Below are positions 25,894-34,680 of a DNA stretch of 64,000 bases, piece after piece. Source of the stretch: Xylophilus sp. GOD-11R (lineage in GTDB: Bacteria > Pseudomonadota > Gammaproteobacteria > Burkholderiales > Burkholderiaceae_C). The notes under the pieces are model-generated. The model was not told where the DNA came from, did not search any database, and saw nothing but the letters and a program-made list of their open reading frames with translations. The number at the start of each line of letters is the position of its first letter. The first letter of the stretch is position 1. The stretch lies in assembly GCF_033546935.1 (NCBI RefSeq), contig NZ_CP137854.1, forward strand, positions 310,001-374,000, read 5' to 3'. A program made the translations under genes and the position numbers.

Positions 25894-26420
25894 CAAATCT
25901 CCCTCTTCTTCAAGTGTGGCAATTTTGCAGCAGCATTGGGCTTCGGCCATAGGCTCACGCCATTTGCAGCCGACCTTCTCAAAGCGTGGGCTGAGGTTCG
26001 CTTACTGATTGACTTTTTCGATGCACGGCTGCGCGGCCGCTCTTGAGCACGGCGCCGCGTCGTTGCACCGGGGATCAGCTTGGGCCAACTGGCCAGTGGC
26101 GGAGGAACGCTTGGCACGCGTGGTGCCTGGCTAGGTGCCAACGGCGGGGGCGTTTCGAAGAGCTCGAACTTTGTTGACGGCTGCAATGTGTCGAAATTGA
26201 TACGGCCGTCCGCGGACAGCGTATGCCCCAGGATTACCCGAAGCTCCTGCATGCGGTCCTGGAGTTCCGCATTCAGATCGTCGGTTTCACCGGTCCGGTC
26301 CGCCAGGTACTGGGCCTTGGCCTCTTTTTGCACAGCCCGTTTTTCCCGATTGAGGTGCGCCAGTGCCATGCGCTGATGACGCTCAATCAGGCTTGCCTGG
26401 GTCGCCCGCGACCGGATGTC
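25893..26420 (-). pseudogene. Truncated restriction endonuclease fragment (coiled-coil region)
   Basis: The frame reads IERHQRMALAHLNREKRAVQ and KFELFETPPPLAPSQAPRV, which resembles the helical linker part of large Mrr-type restriction proteins. The start of such a protein and its nuclease domain are missing. After about residue 125 the translation turns low-quality and Arg/Ser-rich, consistent with indels. The frame ends in TGATG on the start of the McrB-like gene. Translation of the relic could still couple to that gene. Confidence 0.5.
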
Positions 26421-26582
26421 TCATTGCCGCTCCCGCTCAGAAGCCGCTGGCTCGCACTGTAGCTCCGCAAAAAACCCTTGAACCCACGCATGGACCCGTA
26501 AAATGTCACATCCTTCTCTATCGTGTGTGAACCTGTGGCGCGTTAACAGCCGTACACATGCGTAGACTACACAGCTCTGCCA

Positions 26583-27500
26583 TCAGACCGGACGGATGCC
26601 GCGACAGCCATCACTGAAAGCTGAGCAACCCCAGAACGACCGGCCTGCTGATGCGCCGCGTCGGGCCACGCGTAAGACCATCGGCTTGGCGCATCTGGGG
26701 CAACTCATGGCCGCGGGCTGATCGGCGCTGAAGCTTTGCATGGGCTCCAACCATCCCACAGGTTCGATGCGCTTCGCATCAGGCACAACCATCGGCGCAG
26801 CGGGACCTTTGACGGCAGACTTGGTGCCGGTCTTGGCCTGCTGCATCAGCCGCTGCAGGCTGGTGCCGTCGATCAGCTCGATGTTGCGACCCATTGCAAA
26901 GCGCCCGGCGTCGCGAGTGAAGGTGCCGGAAGTCACGACAAAACCACCTGCTGCGCCTTCGGCAGCCATGACGCCATAGAGCTCCCGCACGGTGGAGACA
27001 CTCACTTTGAATGCCTTCCACTGTTTACACTGAACCAGGAACTTCTCCGTGCCGCGCGTAAGGACCAGGTCGATTCCGCCATCCGGGCCGGCCCCGCCGG
27101 TCTCCTGCAGGCCGTAGCCGCGGCGGCGAAAGGCTTCGCCAACCAGCAACTCGAACTCTAGCCACGACATGGTCTGAACAGTCGCGGCGGCGTCGTTGCT
27201 CGTGCTGGCCGCATCGAACAAAGCGTTTCTGCGGTGCCTGCGTACAGCCGAAACCAGTGCGCCCACTAGACAAATCACCGGCACAGCGTATTGCCCGATA
27301 GAGCCCAATCCCCGCCAAATGGCGGCCGAGGCCATCTGGCCAGCAGTTGCAGCGCCCCGTGTCACTGGCATGGGCTCGGTGGCGACCGCATGGAGGCCAA
27401 CGTAGGCGATGCCGGCCATGACAATTCCTACCCACCACGGCATCATGGCGACAAAATCGATCAGGTCTTCAGCCGGGCTGGATTTTCGTCTTCTGGCCAT
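26583..27500 (-). CDS. Membrane-anchored Mrr-type restriction endonuclease with C-terminal zinc ribbon
   Basis: A 305-residue protein. Two hydrophobic helices (WWVGIVMAGIAYVGL, and YAVPVICLVGALVSAV) precede an Mrr_cat nuclease domain. That domain has ELLVGEAFRRRGYGLQETGG, catalytic GGIDLVLTR and QCKQWKAFKVS, the D...QxK signature. A four-cysteine topoisomerase-type ribbon (CPRCAKP then FWGCSAFSDGC) ends it. The family cuts modified or foreign DNA. The ATG at 27500 begins the conserved MARRRKSSP and follows GGAG. It lies alone between two McrB-type systems. Confidence 0.85.
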   Translation of the reverse strand: MARRRKSSPAEDLIDFVAMMPWWVGIVMAGIAYVGLHAVATEPMPVTRGAATAGQMASAAIWRGLGSIGQYAVPVICLVGALVSAVRRHRRNALFDAASTSNDAAATVQTMSWLEFELLVGEAFRRRGYGLQETGGAGPDGGIDLVLTRGTEKFLVQCKQWKAFKVSVSTVRELYGVMAAEGAAGGFVVTSGTFTRDAGRFAMGRNIELIDGTSLQRLMQQAKTGTKSAVKGPAAPMVVPDAKRIEPVGWLEPMQSFSADQPAAMSCPRCAKPMVLRVARRGASAGRSFWGCSAFSDGCRGIRPV

Positions 27501-28049
27501 GCTCCAATATGTGTGGCAAAGGTACCAAGACATTTTGCAACAATGCCGGTTGAGCCACTCGTGCTTCTGGCAAAGTCTTGGGCTACTCGGCCCTAGAGAG
27601 TTTTAAAGTTCTCCAGCAGCCCTTCGGGTAGAAGGTAGAGGTCGCCTTGTGCGTGAATGCAGGCGACACAGAGGTTGTTCCGCGGTAACGCGACCAGCTG
27701 TGGCAAGTTCCCACCCTAGTACTGCTTCCACGATGTCGGCTTGAGCACCACACAAACGTCTTGGTAGTGGTTCTGCCCGTTGGATGCCCCCAGGTTTGGG
27801 CAGTGCAACGGTAGTAATCAACTGGCTTTCATGCGGCTGGTCGCGGAATGACGAAAACTCCCTAATTTCTGATAGGGCAAATAATCAGAATTGAAGTGGC
27901 GTTTGCTCTTGGCAGCCTTCCGCTTGGTGCAAGAAGAAGCTGAGGCTCTCGCGTAGTCATTTCAGGTGTCGTGCCTCTCGCGAGTGAGCAAGAAGCGCCC
28001 GGTCAACCAAATCTTGATGAGGCCGGCCGACACCCTGGTTGCCCACAGG
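27501..28049. other. Intergenic stretch, no gene recognised
   Basis: About 550 bases between the Mrr gene and the end of mcrC. Short frames exist on both strands but none has a recognisable domain or ribosome site. It probably holds the Mrr gene promoter near 27,510-27,600, and otherwise looks like debris between defence modules. Confidence 0.4.
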
Positions 28050-29378
28050 TCAATGTGCGGCACCCGGCTGCTCACAAAAGAAGGCGGGGGGCTCACCCAC
28101 AAAGCGTCCCCGCTCACAGTCGAATGGAATGGCTGTCAGATGCAGCGTTTCGCTAAAGCTGAAACGCGGCAGCGGAGCATTGAACGCCGCGGTACGTGGA
28201 TAGATCAGGTAGAGCTCGCCCTTGCCCCCAAGGTAATGCTGTCCGTAGGCGAACAACTGGTACATGTCCGATTGGGAAATGCCGTAGTTGCCACCGCGCC
28301 GGCCGGAGTCGAGCAGCTTCCATTTCATGTCCACCACCCACCGCCCCTGCGGCCCGCGCACCACCACGTCGGGGCGCAGTTCAAACATGGCTTCGCCCTG
28401 GTGTTGGCAAAGTGCGTGGCGGGTTGACTGGCAGACCATGTCGAGTCCTGCTGCCAGGCCGGTGCGCAGATGGTGCGTCACGTAGCGCTCGAAAAGCACC
28501 TCCATTGGGAACAGCATGCTCATGCCGCGTTGCGGTCCGGACTGCGCCAGCGGCATCTTTTCGCCCAGCACCAGTGCGCACCAGGGCCGGATCGCAGCGT
28601 AGTGGGCCATGAGCCGGCCACTGCGCCACGCGCGGAAATCGCGGGCCGTGTCCGTCGATTCGCTAATCTCTACAGTGCGCAGGCCCAGCTCCCGTGCCAG
28701 TTGCCAGTTACCGGCGTCGCGTGTGCTCGCCAGGATGCGACGCAGGGCGGAGCGCAGCAACCGGTTCTCGGGGCCGTCGGCCTGGAAGACGTCGTGGATG
28801 ACCGGAATACGATGGCTGCGCTCCGGGGGCTGTCGCCATTGCGCCGGCAGGTCGATGCGGCCCCGCACGAATGTCAGCTCCTCCTGCACCTCGCGGTAAT
28901 CGAACTTCACGCCGCGTTTGACCACGGCCTCCAGTTGCTCCAGGAACTGGCGGGCGACCCATTCGGTGAGGGGGCGCTGCAGCAGGGCGATGTCCGCGAC
29001 TCCGCCCTGGCGCGCCTTGATGTCGAGCAGCACGGACAGCATCTTGATCAGCATCCGCCGGGCTGACATCGCGTCGGCGGCGCAGCCCACATGCTTGGGC
29101 AGTATCTCCAGCTGCAGCCCGCACGGCGTGTCCACAACGCCCACGTAGTTGTCGACGCGCAGGGTGCTCCCGCCTTCCAGTCGCACCAGGGGCAGGCCCT
29201 GGGCCGACCAGCGCTGCGAGAGCCGGCAGAGCGCCTCGAAGGCCGAGGCCGAAATGGTGTGCCGGTCCAGGCCCGCATGGCCCGGTTCGGTGGTCAGCAG
29301 GCCGAACTCGCAGATGGTGACGCTGGTCACCTCAGGCGCCGATGGTGCCGACGTAGCTGTCGGCGAAGTTGAATGCAC
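28050..29378 (-). CDS. mcrC: 5-methylcytosine-type restriction subunit McrC
   Basis: A 442-residue McrC-family nuclease. The N-terminal region has the EILPKH strand typical of McrC. The C-terminal PD-(D/E)xK core reads LRPDVVVRG then WVVDMKWKLLD, followed by SQSDMYQLFAYGQHYL, the conserved McrC helix. It overlaps mcrB by 47 bases if the listed ATG is used; a GTG at the mcrB stop is an alternative start. It acts with the McrB motor to cut modified DNA. Confidence 0.9.
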   Translation of the reverse strand: MHSTSPTATSAPSAPEVTSVTICEFGLLTTEPGHAGLDRHTISASAFEALCRLSQRWSAQGLPLVRLEGGSTLRVDNYVGVVDTPCGLQLEILPKHVGCAADAMSARRMLIKMLSVLLDIKARQGGVADIALLQRPLTEWVARQFLEQLEAVVKRGVKFDYREVQEELTFVRGRIDLPAQWRQPPERSHRIPVIHDVFQADGPENRLLRSALRRILASTRDAGNWQLARELGLRTVEISESTDTARDFRAWRSGRLMAHYAAIRPWCALVLGEKMPLAQSGPQRGMSMLFPMEVLFERYVTHHLRTGLAAGLDMVCQSTRHALCQHQGEAMFELRPDVVVRGPQGRWVVDMKWKLLDSGRRGGNYGISQSDMYQLFAYGQHYLGGKGELYLIYPRTAAFNAPLPRFSFSETLHLTAIPFDCERGRFVGEPPAFFCEQPGAAH

Positions 29379-31884
29379 CGACGTTCAGAACCCAGCGTTT
29401 GTCCTCGCGCATGCCGGCCTCCGTCGCGCCGAGCAATGACTCCATGGACTTGTCGGGCCGCACCAGAAACTGGTGCTGCGACGAGGGCTTGCGGTGGTCG
29501 TTCAGGACCAGGCGGATTCGGCTCCAGTCCTCAAAGAAATACTCCTGGAGCAAGGGCAGGATCTGCCAGCGAAACACGTCTGCGAGCGCCGACAGCTGCG
29601 CACCATGCCTGATTCCGAGGAAATACGCATGGCCGATGCAGTGATCGCGGTCCAGCAGCAGCTCGATCCGATCGTTGAGGGCACGCAGCAGATCGCCCAG
29701 CGCGATCTTTTCTTCGATGACCACACTGTCCAGCAACTCCGGACGGGGCCTCACTTCGATAAAGGAAAACCGGCGCCTCAAGGCGATGTCCAGGGTCGCC
29801 AGGGAACGGTCGGCGGTGTTCATGGTGCCGATGAGATGGATATTGGTGGGCACGCCGAAATCCAGCTTCGAATACGGCAGCGTCACCTGGAGCGCCTCCG
29901 GCCCGCCAGTACGCTTGGACGGTTCCAGCAGCGTGATGAGTTCGCCGAAGACACGCGACACGTTGCCGCGGTTGATCTCGTCGATCACCAGTACCCTTGG
30001 CATCTCTGCCGCCGATGTTTCTGCCGGGTGAGGATCGTCCGTCAGCAAGGCTTCCAGGCGGGCCCGGTCGAGGGAGTCCGGGCCGATGCGATACAGGGTG
30101 CGCTGGACGAACAGCTTCTTCATCAGTTCGCCGTAGGGCAATGCCGGGCTGTAGACCCGCAACCACTTCACTGCGCGCCGTTGGGCAAAACCCTGGTCGA
30201 AACCGTCTTCTTCGTCCCGTGGTGCGTACTCGTAGTCGCCGGTCACCTCGCCGATGGCCCTGAACTTCGCGTTGCCTTCGGTGACGATGAGCAGGTCGCC
30301 CCTCTGCAGCTTCAGCACGAAGAGCGCCACGGACGTCACGGCATAGGTGTTCATCTGGTCCGGGTCGTGGCCAGCCGCGCGGTAGGCCGCGCTGATGTCG
30401 CCAAGGGACTGCACGCCGCTGAAATCGACGTTCTTGCCGTATCCCAGCAGGGCATAGCCCTGGTCGATGCACTCGTCGAAGATGTTGGCCTCATCGCTCT
30501 GGGTGTTGCCGAGCGACATCTTCCAGACGGTGCGGCTCTCCAGGCCGGACGGTGCGGGCGCGCTGGCGGTCACCCGCGGCCCGGCGTCGAGGCAGATCGA
30601 CTTGAAGATGCCGTCGGCCACCTCGTATTGCGGCATGCCGCCGTCGCCTCCGGGAACCGGGCGCAGACCTTCCACAAAATCCTCGTACGCAAAGCTCTGG
30701 TGGAAGGTGACGAAACGCACCCGTTGCTGCTCGACGAGGCTGTCGTAGCGCTGCTTGAGCATTGGCCTGTCGTGCAGGTGGGCGGCGTGGAATTCCGGGT
30801 CGATGATGCGCACCGCTTCATCGACCGTGCGATGCGTCTTGCCGGTGCCGGGTGGTCCGTAGAAGATCTGGTTCAAGGGTGCCTGGGCAGGAGCCACCAC
30901 GGTGGCCGCTTGGGTGGCCGGCAGTAAGGTCTCGCCGGTGGGGGCGTCGTAGGCTTCGAGCAATTGCTCCAGCACGGCTGCCGTCGGCACCCTGACTTTC
31001 ACGATGGCGTGGCCCGGGCCGAGCGTCGGCGCATTGGTTCCCAGGGCGCCGGTACGGGGCTTGTCCGGCCCGAATTCGTCGATGCTGCGCAGGACCGCGC
31101 TGACAGTTGCCAGCCAGGCCCCGGCGGACAAGTACAGCGTCACCGGCAGGGTGTTGTTCAACGCCACTGCGATTTCGGCTCCCGAGCCACACCGGTAGCC
31201 CGCGATTTTTTCGACGGGCGCCTGGATCGGCATGAACGATGCCGCTTGCAGTTGCTCCTGCGTAGCTTTGAAGGTCAGTTGCGCCTGGGCAGCTGCCTCT
31301 ATGGTGTGCCAGAGGGCGTCGCCGTAGGCCAGCAGGTGCTGATCTCCGCGCTGAGCAATAAGTTGCTGATGTAGCTCGGACATCGGCTTTTCCTGCCCCG
31401 CGTCGGCGAGTTTCTGCAGGTGCGCGGCCTTGTAGATATTCAGGATCTGAGGTGCCTGGCGGTCTTGGTAGAGAAACGCGATCTTCCACTTGGTGACGTT
31501 ACCCATGTCGGCGGCTTCGACAATCTTGAGGTCGCCCGAGCGGGCCGCCTGTGCCACGGCCACGACGAGGGCTCGCACTGTTTCAAAGGCCTGCTGCGCC
31601 GACGCGCCGTATTTTGTGGCCCATGCGTACTCGGTGCCGTACTGCACACCGTCGGTGCCGGTCTTGGGCGTCTGGTCCTTGCGGCCGTAGATACCGAATT
31701 TGAACGCCGAGCCACCCCAGATCGAACCAAGTGCTTCGGTGCGTTTCTCCAGCCAGTAGGTCAGGCAGTCCTTGTCGCCGGCCTTGCTGTACTCCTCCGG
31801 TGCCATGGTCTGCAGGCGCTCGATTGGCCACTGAGCAAGAAACTCGCTCCACAGCGCATCGCGCTCTTCGATGGGTTCATGCAT
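29332..31884 (-). CDS. mcrB: McrB-like GTPase/ATPase with an inserted EVE-like domain
   Basis: A 850-residue motor protein from the chosen ATG (a GTG at 32010 keeps the frame open). The N-terminal ~330 residues resemble a target-binding region. Walker A GPPGTGKTHRTVDEAV (near 341) starts the AAA+ module. Before Walker B (VLVIDEINRGNVSRVFGE) there is an insert of roughly 170 residues (VWKMSLGNTQSDEANIFDEC, then a QRGDLLIVTEGNAKFRAIGE stretch) that resembles an EVE/PUA-like modified-base reader. Sensor MNTADRSLATLDIALRRRF is intact. The insert may recognise the modified base, with McrC as nuclease. Confidence 0.85.
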   Translation of the reverse strand: MHEPIEERDALWSEFLAQWPIERLQTMAPEEYSKAGDKDCLTYWLEKRTEALGSIWGGSAFKFGIYGRKDQTPKTGTDGVQYGTEYAWATKYGASAQQAFETVRALVVAVAQAARSGDLKIVEAADMGNVTKWKIAFLYQDRQAPQILNIYKAAHLQKLADAGQEKPMSELHQQLIAQRGDQHLLAYGDALWHTIEAAAQAQLTFKATQEQLQAASFMPIQAPVEKIAGYRCGSGAEIAVALNNTLPVTLYLSAGAWLATVSAVLRSIDEFGPDKPRTGALGTNAPTLGPGHAIVKVRVPTAAVLEQLLEAYDAPTGETLLPATQAATVVAPAQAPLNQIFYGPPGTGKTHRTVDEAVRIIDPEFHAAHLHDRPMLKQRYDSLVEQQRVRFVTFHQSFAYEDFVEGLRPVPGGDGGMPQYEVADGIFKSICLDAGPRVTASAPAPSGLESRTVWKMSLGNTQSDEANIFDECIDQGYALLGYGKNVDFSGVQSLGDISAAYRAAGHDPDQMNTYAVTSVALFVLKLQRGDLLIVTEGNAKFRAIGEVTGDYEYAPRDEEDGFDQGFAQRRAVKWLRVYSPALPYGELMKKLFVQRTLYRIGPDSLDRARLEALLTDDPHPAETSAAEMPRVLVIDEINRGNVSRVFGELITLLEPSKRTGGPEALQVTLPYSKLDFGVPTNIHLIGTMNTADRSLATLDIALRRRFSFIEVRPRPELLDSVVIEEKIALGDLLRALNDRIELLLDRDHCIGHAYFLGIRHGAQLSALADVFRWQILPLLQEYFFEDWSRIRLVLNDHRKPSSQHQFLVRPDKSMESLLGATEAGMREDKRWVLNVGAFNFADSYVGTIGA

Positions 31885-32087
31885 AGGACAATTTTCCTCA
31901 AGATCGGGATCTGGCGTTTCGTCTGATAGGAGCCTATCAGCCCGGAATTCCGCATCGAGGTAATACGAGCTCGCCTGCTCTTCCATCAGCAGGTCGTGGT
32001 GCGATAGCACCTTGACAGTCCTGCCTTGCCCTACCTCTCCTCCCCCGAGAAGCTTTGCTTGCAGGAATTTTTGCTGAATGAAGTTGA

Positions 32088-32366
32088 CTAGCCGGGCTTG
32101 TGAAAGGCCTTTCTCGACTTGTTGTCTAGTGCGCCGAATAGTTCAGAGAACTCAAGTCCCAGCGACGTCACAATTTTTGCAACGTTGAGAAGTGCAACGT
32201 TGCGCTCGCCTCGTTCGATTCCACCCATGTAGCTTCGATCAATTCCACATTGATCGGCGAAGGCTTCTTGTGACAGTCCTTGAGCCTTGCGGTGATGCCT
32301 AACCGCCTCTCCAAACGCTACCAGGACAAGGGGCTTTTGCGTTTTGGCGATCGGGGGCGTAGGCAT
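32088..32366 (-). CDS. XRE family transcriptional regulator
   Basis: A 92-residue single-domain Cro/C1-type HTH protein (AVRHHRKAQGLSQEAFADQC then GIDRSYMGGIERGERN). It begins with MPTPPIAK at 32366. Four 15-base repeats lie 44-103 bases upstream and may be its operators. It precedes mcrB on the same strand with a 200-base gap, so it may set McrBC expression like a controller protein, or govern the divergent small-gene set. Confidence 0.85.
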   Translation of the reverse strand: MPTPPIAKTQKPLVLVAFGEAVRHHRKAQGLSQEAFADQCGIDRSYMGGIERGERNVALLNVAKIVTSLGLEFSELFGALDNKSRKAFHKPG

Positions 32367-32409
32367 GTGTTCATGCTCGTCGTATGAGGACCAAGAAACC
32401 ACGGCAAAT

Positions 32410-32469
32410 AAGTACGCGGCCTAAAAGTACACGGTTGAAAAGTACCCGGACTATGAGTACCATTTGAGC
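32410..32469. repeat. Four tandem 15-bp direct repeats upstream of the XRE gene
   Basis: Units AAGTACGCGGCCTAA, AAGTACACGGTTGAA, AAGTACCCGGACTAT and a weaker GAGTACCATTTGAGC follow with exact 15-base period. AGTAC is invariant. Placement between the XRE regulator and the divergent genes suggests an operator array or iterons. Confidence 0.6.
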
Positions 32470-32555
32470 ATTGCGATGCAACTTGCATCAAACAGGCCCG
32501 GTGAGCAACTGCACCAGGCGTACGAGTCCAGTGGGTCGTTGTGAGGTAGCACAAG

Positions 32556-32843
32556 GTGAGTCTGAAATCCGTTTGTGGCGCTGCAGTTGTTGCAACGCTT
32601 GTCCTGTTCGTTTCGTCATCCTGTTGGGCGATGCCTCCTGCGGCCGGGCAGATTGAATCTCTGTGCGAAAACTTACATCAACCTCAAGCGGCAAGGCTTG
32701 AGATGCCAACCTTCGACTTCGAAGATTTCCGGCACATGCGAGGCACCGAGGCTGGCTGCCTGCCCAAACTCACGAATGGCGTGAAGCTCCTAGCCTTCGG
32801 CAGAGCGCAGTTCATCGACCTCGACGTAGGCCGCGCTTCATGA
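32556..32843 (+). CDS. Possible small exported protein
   Basis: A 95-residue frame from a GTG with GAGG nine bases upstream. The N terminus looks like a signal peptide (VCGAAVVATLVLFVSSSCWA) followed by a short polar region. No family is recognised, and overlapping frames exist on the minus strand, so it may not be expressed. It is first in the direction of the coupled small-gene set at 32,898-34,098. Confidence 0.35.
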   Translation: MSLKSVCGAAVVATLVLFVSSSCWAMPPAAGQIESLCENLHQPQAARLEMPTFDFEDFRHMRGTEAGCLPKLTNGVKLLAFGRAQFIDLDVGRAS

Positions 32844-32897
32844 CCTGGATGGCCACCGGCGATGGTGACATTCACGTTGAAAAGCCGAGGCCGAGCG

Positions 32898-33392
32898 ATG
32901 CCAAGCCCTGACGCCCTCGTCGATCCGCGCCGTTGCGGCGGGACACTGTGGGACCGCATCGACCAACATGATTGGGAGCGCTACTGCCAGGGACACCTAG
33001 TACCGCACCCCTGGGCTTCCCTGTGGTGTCGCTCGCCCACGGGCACCCCCGTGAGCGTGCAGGCAGGAAGCCTGGAAAGCATCATCTGCGTCTGCGCCAA
33101 TCACGGGCAGCGGCAACGCATCCAGCGATTGGTTCGAGACCCGCGGCTGGACGATGCCGACATCCATCCTGCCGCACGCGCAGACATCTCCATCTACCTG
33201 CAGGATCGCCATGCGCTTGCTGCGGTATTGCTGCGAAGCGCTGCTGCGCGCTTGTATGTCTGCAGTCTCAATCCCTCGCACAGCGACCTAGATTTAGTCG
33301 AATGGGCCCAGGACTTCTGCATCGCAATCGAAACGCAAGCGGCTTCCTGTGCGGTGCTGCCGCTGCCCTTGAACCTGAAGGAAACCCCGTGA
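32898..33392 (+). CDS. Hypothetical protein of plasmid-like core, first of a coupled trio
   Basis: A 164-residue protein from ATG 32898 (GAGG upstream). It is rich in Arg, His and Cys and has no signal peptide or membrane helix. The family is unknown. Its stop overlaps the next start as GTGA, so it is in a translationally coupled unit. Position between an XRE regulator and a ParB-like gene suggests a plasmid or ICE maintenance role, but no motif supports a function. Confidence 0.6.
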   Translation: MPSPDALVDPRRCGGTLWDRIDQHDWERYCQGHLVPHPWASLWCRSPTGTPVSVQAGSLESIICVCANHGQRQRIQRLVRDPRLDDADIHPAARADISIYLQDRHALAAVLLRSAAARLYVCSLNPSHSDLDLVEWAQDFCIAIETQAASCAVLPLPLNLKETP

Positions 33393-33664
33393 ACACACTT
33401 AAGTCCGCAGCTGAATGGGATGCCCAGGAAAGAGAAATCCTCGAGATGATCCGGCGCAGCGACGCAGAAATGGCGAATGAACGCCACAACCGCCGCGTCC
33501 TGCTCGCCGCTGTCATCCTCGCGGGTTTGGGGCCGGCATATGGGCTGGTCAGCTTGGTGTCCCAGGACTGGGTGCCGGTGCCATCTGCGCCTGTCCAGAT
33601 TCAGAAAGCCCTGACCCCGGCAAGCAGATCAGGCGGATGTCCATCGCAAATGGGGCTGCAGTGA
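33389..33664 (+). CDS. Hypothetical small single-pass membrane protein
   Basis: A 91-residue protein from a GTG overlapping the upstream stop (GTGA), with AAGGA six bases before it. The N-terminal half is charged and helical (EWDAQEREILEMIRRSDAEM), followed by one membrane helix (VLLAAVILAGLGPAYGLVSLV) and a short tail. It is likely an inner-membrane protein with its N terminus in the cytoplasm. Family unknown. It is coupled to both neighbours. Confidence 0.6.
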   Translation: MNTLKSAAEWDAQEREILEMIRRSDAEMANERHNRRVLLAAVILAGLGPAYGLVSLVSQDWVPVPSAPVQIQKALTPASRSGGCPSQMGLQ

Positions 33665-34098
33665 TGATCGACCGATGCATCTATGACTTGTCCGTTTCCG
33701 CTGAGGAGGGCCAGACCTCACTTAGCCTTCGCCAACTTCCTTTGGCAAGAAAGATGGCCGAACTCCTGCTGCGCCCGCGGCTGATGGAAGCAGGGCGCAT
33801 CCAGTATTCAGGACCGAGCGCAGATCTGCTGTGGTTGCCCCTGGAGGACCACGGTACTGCCTACGTGCAACTCATGCTCGTCGACCTGGACGTCGAGACG
33901 CTTGCTGCCGTCGCCGAAATCGCCAATGTCCTCGGGGCGCAGTTCGTGCCGCGCGATGGTGGTCCACCTGTCGCGGCCGATGCCGAGGCGATCTGCCGCG
34001 ATATCGCGCGCAGAGCGCTGCATCGCATCCGCACGCCTAGGCTTTCGCTCTATGCAACGGCCCTTGCCCGCGAAGCCGAACTGGAATTGGTGGACTGA
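33664..34098 (+). CDS. Hypothetical protein, last of the coupled trio
   Basis: A 144-residue soluble protein. Its ATG overlaps the upstream stop as TGATG. It has an alpha/beta look with acidic stretches and no signal peptide. No family is recognised. A GGGCT pentanucleotide repeat begins 14 bases after its stop. Confidence 0.6.
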   Translation: MIDRCIYDLSVSAEEGQTSLSLRQLPLARKMAELLLRPRLMEAGRIQYSGPSADLLWLPLEDHGTAYVQLMLVDLDVETLAAVAEIANVLGAQFVPRDGGPPVAADAEAICRDIARRALHRIRTPRLSLYATALAREAELELVD

Positions 34099-34111
34099 GA
34101 TATCAACATAA

Positions 34112-34152
34112 GGCTGGGCTGGGCTGGGCTGGGCTGGGCTGGGCTGGGCTGG
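34112..34152 (+). repeat. GGGCT tandem repeat, seven perfect copies
   Basis: Seven exact GGGCT units at 34116-34150 with partial units either side, directly after the stop of the preceding gene. It is non-coding. Copy number may vary by slippage. Confidence 0.8.
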
Positions 34153-34272
34153 CGCGCATGGCATGGTCAGCGAAGGGCAGCCATCGCACGGAGGCATGTG
34201 CACGCTTGGCCAACTCCATCTTCATTCGAGCAGCGTTAACGCGACTCCGTGCATGGCTGCGAGCGTGTGAAG

Positions 34273-34286
34273 TTTCTACGTAGAAA
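34273..34286. promoter_or_regulatory. Palindrome TTTCTACGTAGAAA, copy 1
   Basis: A perfect 14-bp palindrome, repeated exactly at 34622 and 34681. It lies upstream of the small basic protein gene at 34340. A half-site TGTAGAAAC occurs about 15 bases further on. It could be an operator or a centromere-type site for the nearby ParB-like protein. Confidence 0.6.
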
Positions 34287-34339
34287 GTCCTGGTCGTCCG
34301 CGATGTAGAAACCTAGCTGTGTAAATCTCCGAGATAAAG

Positions 34340-34552
34340 ATGAGCCTGATGTCCACAAAAAAATCTGCTGATCGGTCATCCACGGCGAAAAAGGCAAGCG
34401 CAAAAGGCGACGCGTTGGCGGCAGCCCAAGATTCGAGCAGAACGGTAGTCTTGAATACCGCTTTGCACCTCCGGCTGATGCGCAATGGCGAGATCAAAGC
34501 CTCTACGTACGAGACTGCGATGTGTGCGCTCAAAAAACTCCGAACTCCATAG
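34340..34552 (+). CDS. Small basic hypothetical protein between palindromes
   Basis: A 70-residue protein with a Lys/Ser/Ala-rich N-terminal third and a more ordered C-terminal half (VVLNTALHLRLMRNGEIKAS). It is strongly basic, so DNA binding is plausible. A second ATG at 34349 is an alternative start. It is framed by three identical 14-bp palindromes, which makes it a candidate regulator or partition accessory. No family is recognised. Confidence 0.5.
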   Translation: MSLMSTKKSADRSSTAKKASAKGDALAAAQDSSRTVVLNTALHLRLMRNGEIKASTYETAMCALKKLRTP

Positions 34553-34621
34553 GTAGGTTGAAGCCAAGACCGCCTGTTGCCGAATATGTAAATGCTTCAG
34601 CGGAACCGGGTTGGCGGAAAT

Positions 34622-34635
34622 TTTCTACGTAGAAA
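34622..34635. promoter_or_regulatory. Palindrome TTTCTACGTAGAAA, copy 2
   Basis: Identical to the copies at 34273 and 34681. It sits between the small basic gene and the end of the convergent hypothetical gene. Confidence 0.6.
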
Positions 34636-34680
34636 GTGTCGCAGGCCTCCCGCGGCAGAGGTGTTCGACGACAGGAAAGT

